Source of the DNA: Pegoplata infirma | Lineage: Eukaryota; Arthropoda; Insecta; Diptera; Anthomyiidae | Assembly: GCA_963921195.1 (NCBI GenBank) | Contig: OY992540.1 | Location: 133,846,694-133,910,693 of the forward strand | Direction of reading: 5' to 3' | DNA length: 64,000 bases | Shown here: piece after piece, positions 44,961 through 55,967 of the stretch | How the letters are laid out: the number at the start of each line of letters is the position of its first letter | Position numbering within the stretch: position 1 is the stretch's first letter | The notes under the pieces: model-generated | The model's input: only the letters and a program-made list of their open reading frames with translations | Database searches by the model: none | What the model was told of the DNA's origin: nothing | Translations under genes and position numbers: made by a program

Positions 44961-46306
44961 TAAAAGTCTGCATCTGTTAATGTACAACTGGTGTCTAGCC
45001 AAGCATCTAATTTGTGTCAGGCCTGGATGACAAATAATGGTTCTTGGACCAATTTAAATAAAATTTAAAATTTAACCGACCAATTCATTTTGCCTTCCGA
45101 TTTATTATATGTGTTCCATAACTATTTTTCGCAAAACATTTCAAATTATCAGGGACAACTGCTGCATCTTAGTGTTTTCGTTAAAAAAATTTCCAAATTT
45201 ATATTCGGGTTCCCACAAAAAAAAAATTGATTAAAAAAAAAGTGGAAAAACGTGGACGAGTTCTTTTGTTATTTGTAATCTACATACTTATACCAATATT
45301 TTCTGAAAAGAACTAAGCGCGCCAATGAGGGCCACAAAAATGGCTGACTATCAAATATGAAATTTGCAAAATAAATTAGTATTTTCTTTGGAACTCACTT
45401 TATAACAGTGTTACTTGCCATATGATTAACTTATGTCAACCAAAACAGCATTATCCTACAAGCAACATATCGAACTTAAAACTTCATTACCAATGAGGTC
45501 GAATTTTAAATGCAATATAATTATTTAACCGTTACAAGTACATGTGAATTTCAAAGATTTTAAAACCAAAATATGATATATTTCAAAAAGTTCAACTTTA
45601 GAGACATGTAACTTAAAAACTATTAAAGATATCTATAAACTGTTTTGGATTTGTTTTATTTATGATGTTTTTTAAAAATAAAATTCATATAACCTTAAGT
45701 TTTAAGACATTTAGTTTGACCATTTATGGCCAAGGTCACAACACTGTGGGACGTGGTTATCTCTTATTTTTTAGTTTTTAAGAATGTTTTATAATTTTTT
45801 AAAACCAATAGCAATGAAATATCTTGTTTTTTTTTTTGAGTTACACTATTTCAAATTTAAATATGCATTTTTTTCACAAAAAAATATCTAATACTCCTTT
45901 TGCTCCAGCTAAAGAGTTTCGTTCAGAACATGTCAATATTACACCGTCCGACAAAAAGAAAAAATATCGTTAAACAGGAACTGGATACTATAAGTTTGAA
46001 ACTAGAGACCAAATGTAGTTTCTGTTTCCTTTAAAAAGGACTTTAAAGTTTTAGACGACTAATTTTTTAAAAATTATTTTTTAAATATCTTTACTAAGAC
46101 TAGGAGAATCTCCACTAATTTTCCCTTTTAAGATTTTGATATATCAGGAAAAATGAGGTAAGTAATACCCTTCAAATACTTTATTCTTCAATATCATTCA
46201 ACTTTTTTAACAAAATATTTTGGTTTTGAAAGGTTCAGACTCATATAATCCGGTCCATGTTTGTCTGTCTGGCGGTCTTATCTTTTCATATGAACGGCAA
46301 CATCAC
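44961..46306. other. Mixed AT-rich stretch, no supported gene
   Basis: Unstructured sequence with one GC-richer patch (CTAGCCAAGCATCTAATTTG near 45000). GATATATCAG at about 46136 followed after ten bases by GAGGTAAGTAAT resembles an acceptor-donor pair but without coding support. Phrases near 45950-46050 resemble 12040-12190. Confidence 0.3.
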
Positions 46307-46310
46307 ATAG

Positions 46311-47391
46311 GAGGCATTCCACACCAAATGTCCCGCTGCAGAAAAACATGTGTCCCGTAAATTTCTGAATAGGTTGTTTGGATAGCCCTATATGTAACTA
46401 AGAAAATTGCGTTTTTGGTTTTTCAATTTTTCAAAAACTGGGCTTAGGAGGCGTGGTCAAATATTGGAAAAATGGTAAAATTTGTGGCGAGTTGCCTTGA
46501 TTAAATATTTATCACATTAAAACGGAATGCACCACAATGTCAAAAATGTTCGTTCTTATATAGTTTTGTATGGGCTATCGATTAATTTTTTTTTTTTTTT
46601 GGAAAATTTTCAGAACCCGTTCTGAAATTTTCCATTTTTTAAAAAGTCAATTTATCAAAAATCCGGCCACTTTTTTTTTCTTTTTTATTTATTTTTTTAA
46701 AAGTGTAGATGTTTGTCCATCCACACAAAAAAAATCAGAAACACGTTCATTTTTTTTTCGAGAAAATCGCATTTGAACTTTAAATTTCATAACAATTTTG
46801 TTATTTGCTTGTATTTCTTTGTTTTAAAGTTGCGAATGAGTAATATTAATTGCATAAATATTCGTCATACGCTCTGTTGCCACAAAAAATACAAGCAAAT
46901 TACTAAATTGAAATGAAATTTAAAGTTCAAATGCGATTTTCTCGAAAAAAAAGATGAACGTGTTTCTGATTTTTTTTGTGTGGATGGACAAACATCTAAA
47001 CTTTTAAAAAAATAAATAAAAAAGAAAAAAAAAAGTGGCCGGATTTTTGATAAATTGACTTTTTTAAAAAATGGAAAATTTCAAAACGGGTTCTGAAAAT
47101 TTCCAAAAAAAAAAATTTTAATCGATAGCCCATACAAAACTATATAAGAACGAAAATTTTTGACATTGTGGTGCATTCCGTTTTAATGTGATAAATATTT
47201 AATCAAGGCAACTGGCCACAAATTTGACCATTTTTCCAATATTTGACCACGCCTTCTAAGCCCAGATTTTGAAAAATTGAAAAACCAAAAACGCAATTTT
47301 CTAAGTTTCATATAGGGCTATCCATACCACCTATTCAGAAGTTTACGGTACACATGTTTTTTTTCGCTGGACATTTGGTGTGGAATGCCTC
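46311..47391. mobile_element. GAGGCATTCC-ended palindrome, TSD ATAG
   Basis: GAGGCATTCCACACCAAATG pairs with CATTTGGTGTGGAATGCCTC, with ATAG at 46307-46310 and 47392-47395. Arms near 500 bp pair almost fully, with the turn about 46850. GGCGTGGTCAAATATTG, TAGCCCATACAAA and TTTTCTCGAGAAAA-like blocks are shared with 27205-28554. Frames at 46570 and 46713 are arm sequence. Confidence 0.85.
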
Positions 47392-47639
47392 ATAGATAAG
47401 TTTAAAAAAATGGCGTGTCAGAATCTTTTATTTTGTGATTTATTGCCTCGTCGAAATTTCAAATTTAATCGGCTGGGGAAAAAATTGATTTTTTTTTTTT
47501 TTATTTTAATTAATATGTTATATCTGCGCCCACAAAAACAAGCGGGCCGATTTTTTTTCAAATAACCTGGGTCCAATCGAGAAATTTCTTTTGACCTAAA
47601 TTTTTCAGTTGTTTAACAAATGTTGTAAATTAGAACTAT

Positions 47640-47725
47640 AAAACTATTCTAACCAATTTTTTTCTCTCTTTTTTCAGGTAATTTTCTACTAAAGTGACTT
47701 ATTTCAAACGACCAGAATACAGGGT
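47640..47725 (+). promoter_or_regulatory. Candidate recursive-splice (ratchet) site or acceptor
   Basis: TTCTAAC (branch-point-like) at about 47648 is followed by a long pyrimidine tract, TTTTTTTCTCTCTTTTTT, then CAG|GTAA at the 47677/47678 junction. An acceptor fused directly to a donor is the form of recursive-splice sites known in long fly introns. The donor half GTAATTTT is weaker than GTAAGT. Alternatively, 47678-47723 is a short exon ending ACAGG|GTATGA; all three frames of it contain stops, so it would be non-coding or a poison exon. Confidence 0.4.
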
Positions 47726-48228
47726 ATGATTTAAAATTCTTCTTTAAAAATAATCGACATTTTAATACACTACACTACTATGAGACAATCCACACCAAAT
47801 GTTCAGCGAAAAAAAAACATGTGTCCTATTAATTTCTGAATAGGTTGTATTGAAAGCCCTGTATGAAATTAATAAAATTGCGTATTCGATTTTGAATTTT
47901 TCAATACCTCGGCTTATGAGGCGTGGCAAAAAACTGAAAAAAAAAAATCTAATTTGTGTAGAGTTGCCTTGATTTAATATTTATCAAACTTAAACGGAAT
48001 GCACATCAATCCCAAACATTTTAAATTTTTATATATTTTTTATAGGCTATTGATTAATTTTTGAAAATTTTCAGAATCCGTTCTGAAAATTATCATTTGG
48101 TAAAAAACAATTTTCCAAAAACCCATTTTTTCAATATTTAGCCACGCCTCCTAAGCCCAGCTTTTGAAAAATTAAAAAACCAAAAACGCAATTTTCTTCG
48201 TTTCATATTGGCCTATAAATACAACCTA

Positions 48229-48370
48229 CACTAAAAAAAAACTGTAATGTTAGCAAAAAAAGCTTGTGAACCTACAAGAAAATTTGCTGATTTTAAACCC
48301 AACATTTTTTTTGGTAAAGTTAGCAAAAATGTTTTGCCAAAAATTAGTTAACTGATTTTTTATTTTTATT
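48229..48370 (+). mobile_element. CACTAAAAA MITE, left part only
   Basis: CACTAAAAAAAAACTGTAATG follows TA at 48227-48228. TTAGCAAAAAAAGCTTGTG and GGTAAAGTTAGCAAAAATG match, inverted, the right end of 60899-61761. The copy is cut off by the next mini-me-like element. Confidence 0.65.
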
Positions 48371-49186
48371 TTTATACCCTCCACTAGTGATAGAGGGTAT
48401 ATATAAGTTTGTCATTCCGTTGGTAACACCTCGCAATATTGGTCTAAGACCCCACAAAGTGCATATATTCATGATCCTCGATCGATTTAGCTATGTCCGT
48501 CCGTCCGTCCGTCTGTTTGTCTGTCTGTTGAAAACACGCTAACTTTTAAAAGACTTTAAGGAGGCTCCTGAAGTTTGGCATATATGTTGGACATTTACCT
48601 GGTCAGGTTGGTATTGCAATCCAGCGATATCGGTGCAGTGGTTCAAAAGTTATGAGCAAAAGACTGAATTTCGGCAAGGGTTTTTCGTGAATTTACGAGA
48701 TAAAAAACACGCTAACTTTCGAAGGCAATTCTAAGGATGCTGAAGCTTGGCATATATATTTGTCATTCCCCTGGCCTGGTTCGTGTTGAATTTCGGCTAA
48801 ATCGGTAAAGTGGTTCAAAAGTTATTAGCAAACCCGTGAATTTCAGATTAGCTTCACCTTAAATTCACGTGTTGAAAACCCATTAAACATGTTTTAAAAA
48901 CATTGGTAAGTCACAAAAATATTTTACAACGCATTTTTGTCACTCAAAAATATTTTTGCACAAAAAAAAAATGCACTCGAAAAAAATTTTACACTCAAAA
49001 AAAAATTTAATAATTTTTTTTTTTTTCAAAAATTAGTTAAAAAAAAAAGTTTTTTTACCCAAAATAAAATATTTCTAATCAAAAATGTTATTTTGTTCAC
49101 GTTAGAAAATTTACTATAATTTAAAAAGGGCATTAAGGAGGGCATTCATAGATTCGGCCAAGTCGAATTTAACTTTTCTACTTGTT
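48371..49186 (+). mobile_element. mini-me-like element, complete copy
   Basis: The head TTTATACCCTCCACTAGTG, AAGTTTGTCATTCCG, a short GTCCGTCCGTCCGTCTG tract at 48496 and tail GGCCAAGTCGAATTTAAC plus CTACTTGTT are all present. TTTGGCATATATGTTGGAC and GGTTCAAAAGTTATGAGC are near-identical to 9751-10743, so the two copies are close relatives. Confidence 0.8.
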
Positions 49187-49324
49187 TAATTTGTTTTTTA
49201 TTTTTTTAAAGATGGGAAATTTCAGACCGGGTTCTAAAAATTTTTCAAAATAAAAATTTTTAATCGATAACCCATAGAAAAATATGCAATAACGAAAATC
49301 TCGTGATTTTTCGAGGCTATTCTC

Positions 49325-50883
49325 GTAAAATAGGTGGTAGGTAAAATTCTCGTAAAATAACGAGGATTTCCTCGTAATTTTGAATGCGCCAAAAATTGGT
49401 AAAATAACCAATTTTATTGGTAAAAATATTGTTTCAAAACCGCAAAAATTAAAAAAAAAAAAAAAAAAAAAAATGGTAAACTTACAAGAAAAAATGGTAA
49501 ATATATTTAAAACAAGTAGAAAAGTTAAATTCGACTTTGCCGAATCTATGAATACCCTCCACAATGCATTTTTTAGTTAATTTTTTAACGTGAAAAAATT
49601 AAAAATTTTGAAATATTTTATTTTGAGTAAAACCCTCTTTTTTTTGTCATTTAAAAAAAAAAAAAAAAAAAATTACTAATTTTATTTTTTTAGTGTAAAA
49701 TTTTTTCGAGTGTAATGGTTTTTTTACTGTAAAAATATTTCTGAGTGAGTTCACTTACGTATGTACACAAAATATTGTAATTTTTGTAAAAAAAAATATT
49801 TTTTTTTTTTAGTGTAAAATTTTTTTGAGTGTAAATTTTTTTTTGAGTGTAAAAATTTTTTTGATTGTAATTTTTTAATTACCAATGCTTTTAAAACTAA
49901 ACAAGTTTAAAAAGCATTGCTTTAAAACTAAACAAGTTTGAAAAGCATTGTTAAGTTACCACCAATGCTTTTAAAACTTGTTTAAACACATGGCATTTAA
50001 GATGAAACTAATGTGAAATTCATGGTTTTGCTTATAACTTTTGAACCGCTGGACCGATTGAGCTGAAATTTAATACCAAACAGACATAGGGAACGGCAAA
50101 GATACATCTCGCGCTTCAGCAGTCTCATCATTGTCTTACGAAAGTTATCGTGTTTTTTATCTCGTAAATTCGCGAAACACCCTTGCCGAAATTTACTCTT
50201 CTGCTCATAACTTTTGAACCACTGGACCGATTTTGCTATATTGCAACACCAACCTGACCAGGTAAATGATCAACATATATGACAAACTTCAGTAGCCTCA
50301 ATAAGGTCTTTCAAAAGTTAGCGTGTTTTCTACGGACAGACAGACAGACGGACGGACGGACATCGCTAGATCGACTAGTAAATTTACAAAAAAAAAAGGT
50401 TAAACAACATAAATCCTCGTAATGAAATCATTTTTGTAAAATAATTGTTTATTTTGTAAATTAACTAGAATTCTCGTAATAAATTTTTCAAAATTTTGTC
50501 AACTTTTTTTTTTAATATTATTCAATAAAAAAAAATTGTCCGGGACTTGGAAAATTTATTAAAAAAAAAATTAAAAATTTACAAAAAAAAAATAGTAAAC
50601 AACATAAATCCTCGTATAACATAACAGTTTTTTTGTAAATCAACTAGAATCCTCGTAATAAAAACTTTGTTGTAAAATTACAGTTTTGTTTTTGTAAAAT
50701 AACCTTTCAAAATGGTAGAATACAATTACGAAAATAAATTTGTAAAATTACCAATAACACTGTAGTTCTCGTTTGAGCAAAGTACAAGATTTTTTGTTAA
50801 ACACAAGGAAAATTGTTAAATATTGGTAGAACGGGATTAAAAAGTATTTTACCAGGCTTTTTACCAATTTTTTTTTGAGTGTA
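49325..50883. repeat. AT repeat zone with CTCGTAAAATAACGAG hairpins
   Basis: CTCGTAAAATAACGAGG at about 49350, and AATCCTCGTAAT or AATCCTCGTATA-type words at 50410, 50608 and 50650, recur between poly-A runs. The zone ends TTTTTTTTTGAGTG then TA (50882-50883), the CACTCAAAA MITE terminus. It is split by the mini-me-like element 49511-50374. The 128-codon minus frame at 49178-49564 crosses several repeats and is not a gene. Confidence 0.5.
49511..50374 (-). mobile_element. mini-me-like element, 5'-truncated minus-strand copy
   Basis: The minus-strand tail (complement AACAAGTAGAAAAGTTAAAT, CGACTTTGCCGAATCTATG) is intact. The other side ends at the GTCCGTCC tract (complement GGACGGACGGACATCGCTAG), without the ATAAAGTATATATA box or head. 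It is very similar to 18801-20078. Confidence 0.75.
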
Positions 50884-51330
50884 AGCAATTTGGTTGAAAT
50901 TTAAGATTCTCTTTACCGGTGACATGACATACTCCCCATTTTCGTTATGGGGATAATGACCAAATTTATTTCGGTCATAATCTTCATAATTGTGATGACC
51001 ACGTAATAAATAGTACAGGAATTATGTCCACTGGTCATAATCCCAAAAATTATATAGTTTTTTTATGCCTAAAAAGTTTTTCTGCGTAGCCGGCCTTTGT
51101 CCGGGCTTAGATTTTACAAACTCAATGCATTAAACCCACCCTCTCCGCAAAAAACTGGGACTATGACCGAAATCGCTATGTACTTACAAGGGAAGTATCT
51201 CAACCCTTATGAACCGATTTGCCTGAAACTTAAAATATATATAAAAGAGACAATTTTAAGGTTGTGGTGTCTCGGCTTATCGGCCATAATTCCATCAAAG
51301 ACTTTTTTAAATGGATAACATCAGTCCGTA

Positions 51331-51589
51331 CACTCAAAATAATTCTACAGTAAAAAATTTAGTAAGTGATTTTGTACTTAAATCTACTAATAATTTACTA
51401 ATTATCAGTAGTACAGTAGTTTTTTAGTATCTTCAAAGTACTAAAATTAGTCATTTTTACTACTTTTGAATAATATTAGTAAAAAATTTTAGTATTGATT
51501 ACCAACGCCTGCACTAGATCATTTTGGACTAAAAAATTAGTACTTTAGTTAAATTTTTAGTAATGAATACCGACGTTTTTTTTTGAGTG
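51331..51589. mobile_element. CACTCAAAA MITE, 259 bp, TA duplication
   Basis: CACTCAAAATAATTCTACAG pairs loosely with a right end TTTTTTTTTGAGTG. TA is at 51329-51330 and 51590-51591. TTAGTAC, AGTACTAAAATTAGT and TTTTTAGTAATGAATACC motifs fill the interior. This short complete copy defines the family's ends. Confidence 0.7.
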
Positions 51590-51591
51590 TA

Positions 51592-52640
51592 GTTAGACAG
51601 AATTAATTCTCTTACTCTATTTATTTAAAGTTTCATTTTTAAAATCTGATTTTAATCAGACACATAACAAGTGTGACAATTGAAATGCACTCATGATGGA
51701 GAGGTTTCAACTTCCGAAAACTGTTGACATCTTCACTTAGCCTGTATTATCACTTATTTTTTTTTTAGAAATTTTGATTTGATAATAATACTTAATCATT
51801 GTAATTTTGAAATTTCTTTAAAAAGTTAATATTTTTTCTTTTGTAAATCCTCCTAATATTTTTTCACTTTATGCTTTGTTATGTTATTATGAGTACGTAC
51901 TTGAAATAAAATTTCAAGTACATTAAGTATGTATTATTAGTTTGTTGTAAAGTATATGGTTAAAACATACATAATAATAACATGCACTTAGACAGACACT
52001 TTACAAAGACATGATAATTTAAGAACATATTTATGTTCAATATTGAAGACTTCATTTTCTCATACAGACAAATAATATTTAAGACTTTTGAATATTGTAT
52101 CAAATGTGTTATGTTGGCAAATGTGAAGCATTAAATCTTTATATTTCAAGTGTTTAGTGTTGTTCACTTAAATTTAAATCTGGCAAACAACAAAAGACAT
52201 ATTAGGAATATTTTCAATCAAAACAAGTGTATCAGATTCAATGAAAAGATTAATTTCATGTTTTTAATGTTTTCAGAGAAAAACATTTTATAAAATGTTT
52301 ATGAAGTGAAAACTTTTAGAAATAAGTTAAGAATAAGTTAAAAGCTAAGTACTTAAAATGTTTAGAGTTCACATGAGAAAAAATGTTAAAATGAATTAAT
52401 AATAATAAATTTCTCAAAAGTGGGAAAAATATTGTGAAATTAGTTTTCACATTAATTTAATAGACAAGTTAATTAAATTTCTGGTGAAAATTTGAGATTT
52501 TAAATCTTAAGTGGTCAAGAAAATTTTTTAGGGAAGAAACATAGTGGCGCACTTAATAAGTTAAAAAGCTCATAAATTATAGCTTAATTGTGCTTTTGTT
52601 TTTGTCACCGCTCGTAAGTATAATATCTTCGGGAATATTA
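51592..52640. other. Host-like single-copy stretch, no gene seen
   Basis: Mixed AT-rich sequence without terminal repeats. ACTTGAAATAAAATTTCAAGT at 51900 (hairpin) and ATAATAACATGCACTTAGAC are unique words. It may be genuine intron or intergenic sequence. Confidence 0.4.
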
Positions 52641-52644
52641 CGTA

Positions 52645-55600
52645 TTTCTATAAGAATAATGTCTCAGATTCTGAAACATTTTTTTTTATAGAAAAAGTCT
52701 AAGATTCTGAGACATTTTTCTTATAGAAAAAGTCTCAGATTCTGAGATATTTTGCTTATAGAAAAAGTCTCAGATTCTGAGACATTTTTCTTATAGAAAA
52801 AGTCTCAGATTCTAAAACATTTTTCGTATAGAAAAAGTCTCAGATTCTGAGACATTTTTCTTATAGAAAAAGTCTCAGATTCTGAGACATTTTTCTTATA
52901 GAAAAAGTCTCAGATTCTGAGACATTTTTCTTATAGAAAAAGTCTCAGATTCTGAGACATTTTTCTTATAGAAAAAGTCTCAGATTCTGAGACATTTTTC
53001 TTATAGAAAAAGTCTCAGATTCTGAGACATTTTTCTTATAGAAAAAGTCTCAGATTCTGAGACATTTTTCTTATAGAAAAAGTCTCAGATTCTGAGACAT
53101 TTTTCTTATAGAAAAAGTCTCAGATTCTGAGACCTTTTTTCTATATAGAAAAAGTCTCAGATTCTGAGACATTTTTTCTATATAGAAAGAGTCTCAGATT
53201 CTGAGACATTTTTTCAATATAGAAAAAGTCTCAGATTCATAAACTTTTTTTGTATAGGAAAAGTCTCAAATTCTAAGATATTTTCTTTAAGAAAAATTCT
53301 AAGATTCTGAGACATTTTTCTTATAGAAAAAGTCTTAGATTCTGAGACATTTTTCTTAAAGAAAAAGTCTCAGATTCTGAGACATTTTTCTTAAAGAAAA
53401 AGTCTCAGATTCTGAGACATTTTTCTTAAAGAAAAAGTCTCAGATTCTGAGACATTTTTCTTAAAGAAAAAGTCTCAGATTCTGAGACATTTTTCTTAAA
53501 GAAAAAGTCTCAGATTCTGAGACATTTTTCTTAAAGAAAAAGTCTCAGATTCTGTGACATTTTTCTTAAAGAAAAAGTCTCAGATTCTGAGACATTTTTC
53601 TTAAAGAAAAAGTCTCAGATTCTGAGACATTTTTCTTAAAGAAAAAGTCTCAGATTCTGAGACATTTTTCTTAAAGAAAAAGTCTCAGATTCTGAGACAT
53701 TTTTCTTAAAGAAAAAGTCTCAGATTCTGAGACATTTTTCTTGTAAAAAAACTCTCAGATTCTGAGACATTTTTCTTATAGAAAAAGTCTCAGATTCTGA
53801 GACATTTTTCTTATAGAAAAAGTCTCAGATTCTGAGACATTTTTCTTATAGAAAAAGTCTCAGATTCTGAGACATTTTTCTTATAGAAAAAGTCTCAGAT
53901 TCTGAGACATTTTTCTTATAGAAAAAGTCTCAGATTCTGAGACATTTTTCTTATAGAAAAAGTCTCAGATTCTGAGACATTTTTCTTATAGAAAAAGTCT
54001 CAGATTCTGAGACATTTTTCTTATAGAAAAGTCTCAGATTCTGAGACATTTTTCTTATAGAAAAGTCTCATATTCTGAGACATTTTTCTTATAGAAAAAG
54101 TCTCAGATTCTGAGACATTTTTCTTATAGAAAAAGTCTCAGATTCTGAGACATTTTTCTTATAGAAAAAGTCTCAGATTCTGAGACATTTTTCTTATAGA
54201 AAAAGTCTCAGATTCTGAGACATTTTTCTTAAAGAAAAAGTCTCAGATTCTGAGACATTTTTCTTAAAGAAAAAGTCTCAGATTCTGAGACATTTTTCTT
54301 ATAGAAAAAGTCTCAGATTCTGAGACATTTTTCTTATAGAAAAAGTCTCAGATTCTGAGACATTTTTCTTATAGAAAAAGTCTCAGATTCTGAGACATTT
54401 TTCTTATAGAAAAAGTCTCAGATTCTGAGACATTTTTCTTATAGAAAAAGTCTCAGATTCTGAGACATTTTTCTTATAGAAAAAGTCTCAGATTCTGAGA
54501 CATTTTTCTTATAGAAAAAGTCTCAGATTCTGAGACATTTTTCTTATAGAAAAAGTCTCAGATTCTGAGACATTTTTCTTATAGAAAAAGTCTCAGATTC
54601 TGAGACATTTTTCTTATAGAAAAAGTCTCAGATTCTGAGACATTTTTCTTATAGAAAAAGTCTCAGATTCTGAGACATTTTTCTTATAGAAAAAGTCTCA
54701 GATTCTGAGACATTTTTCTTATAGAAAAAGTCTCAGATTCTGAGACATTTTTCTTATAGAAAAAGTCTCAGATTCTGAGACATTTTTCTTAAAGAAAAAG
54801 TCTCAGATTCTGAGACATTTTTCTTAAAGAAAAAGTCTCAGATTCTGAGACATTTTTCTTATAGAAAAAGTCTCAGATTCTGAGACATTTTTCTTATAGA
54901 AAAAGTCTCAGATTCTGAGACATTTTTCTTATAGAAAAAGTCTCAGATTCTGAGACATTTTTCTTATAGAAAAAGTCTCAGATTCTGAGACATTTTTCTT
55001 ATAGAAAAAGTCTCAGATTCTGAGACATTTTTCTTATAGAAAAAGTCTCAGATTCTGAGACATTTTTCTTATAGAAAAAGTCTCAGATTCTGAGACATTT
55101 TTCTTATAGAAAAAGTCTCAGATTCTGAGACATTTTTCTTATAGAAAAAGTCTCAGATTCTGAGACATTTTTCTTATAGAAAAAGTCTCAGATTCTGAGA
55201 CATTTTTCTTATAGAAAAAGTCTCAGATTCTGAGACATTTTTCTTATAGAAAAAGTCTCAGATTCTGAGACATTTTTCTTATAGAAAAAGTCTCAGATTC
55301 TGAGACATTTTTCTTATAGAAAAAGTCTCAGATTCTGAGACATTTTTCTTATAGAAAAAGTCTCAGATTCTGAGACATTTTTCTTATAGAAAAAGTCTCA
55401 GATTCTGAGACATTTTTCTTATAGAAAAAGTCTCAGATTCTGAGACATTTTTCTTATAGAAAAAGTCTCAGATTCTGAGACATTTTTCTTATAGAAAAAG
55501 TCTCAGATTCTGAGACATTTTTCTTATAGAAAAAGTCTCAGATTCTGAGACATTTTTCTTATAGAAAAAGTCTCAGATTCTGAGACATTTTTCTTATAGA

Positions 55601-55814
55601 AAAAGTCTCAGATTCTGAGACATTTTTCTTATAGAAAAAGTCTCAGATTCTGAGACATTTTTCTTATAGAAAAAGTCTCAGATTCTGAGACATTTTTCTT
55701 ATAGAAAAAGTCTCAGATTCTGAGACATTTTTCTTATAGAAAAAGTCTCAGATTCTGAGACATTTTTCTTATAGAAAAAGTCTCAGATTCTGAGACATTT
55801 TTCTTATAGAAAAA
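52645..55814 (-). repeat. 35-bp palindromic satellite, block 3 (about 90 copies)
   Basis: Units of GTCTCAGATTCTGAGAC plus ATTTTTCTTATAGAAAAA run with very high identity to 55814, in the opposite orientation to blocks 2 and 4. Two unit types alternate in patches: TTATAG (most) and TTAAAG (53341-53740, plus pairs at about 54231/54266 and 54791/54826). The left 600 bp is irregular, with TATATAG variants and 34-36-bp units. The right edge is abrupt. Confidence 0.95.
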
Positions 55815-55963
55815 TTGATCTTATAAATTTTTTCATTAGATCAATGATTGTTTCATACTCTCTATGATTTTTTTTTTCGGAAAGTTTACGATTCATTTTA
55901 TTAATGAAAATAATTATTCGTTTTATGATTTTAATTTCATATGAAACAATTTTAATTATATAT
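55815..55963. other. Short AT-rich spacer
   Basis: TTGATCTTATAAATT / TTCATTAGATCAATG form a loose hairpin. Nothing else is recognisable. Confidence 0.3.
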
Positions 55964-55967
55964 ATAA

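Larger units (their letters stand above)
47782..49300. mobile_element. Decayed GRGGCATTCC relative broken by two insertions
   Basis: GAGACAATCCACACCAAATG at 47782 and the following GTGTCC, TTTCTGAATAGGTTGT resemble the left arm of 46311. The right part at 49195-49300 has GGTTCTAAAAATTTTTC and TTTTAATCGATAACCCATAG, the complement-arm phrases. A MITE (48229) and a mini-me-like element (48371-49186) sit between. The terminus has lost the GGC of GGCATTCC. Confidence 0.5.

Noticed and set aside
46136..46163. Ten-base microexon between ATATCAG and GAGGTAAGT
   Set aside because: The acceptor lacks a convincing pyrimidine tract and ten bases give no coding evidence; GTAAGT is expected several times by chance in 64 kb.
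52645..55814. CRISPR-like array (35-bp palindromic repeats)
   Set aside because: The units are directly contiguous with no unique spacers, there are no cas genes, and the context is eukaryotic. It is a satellite.
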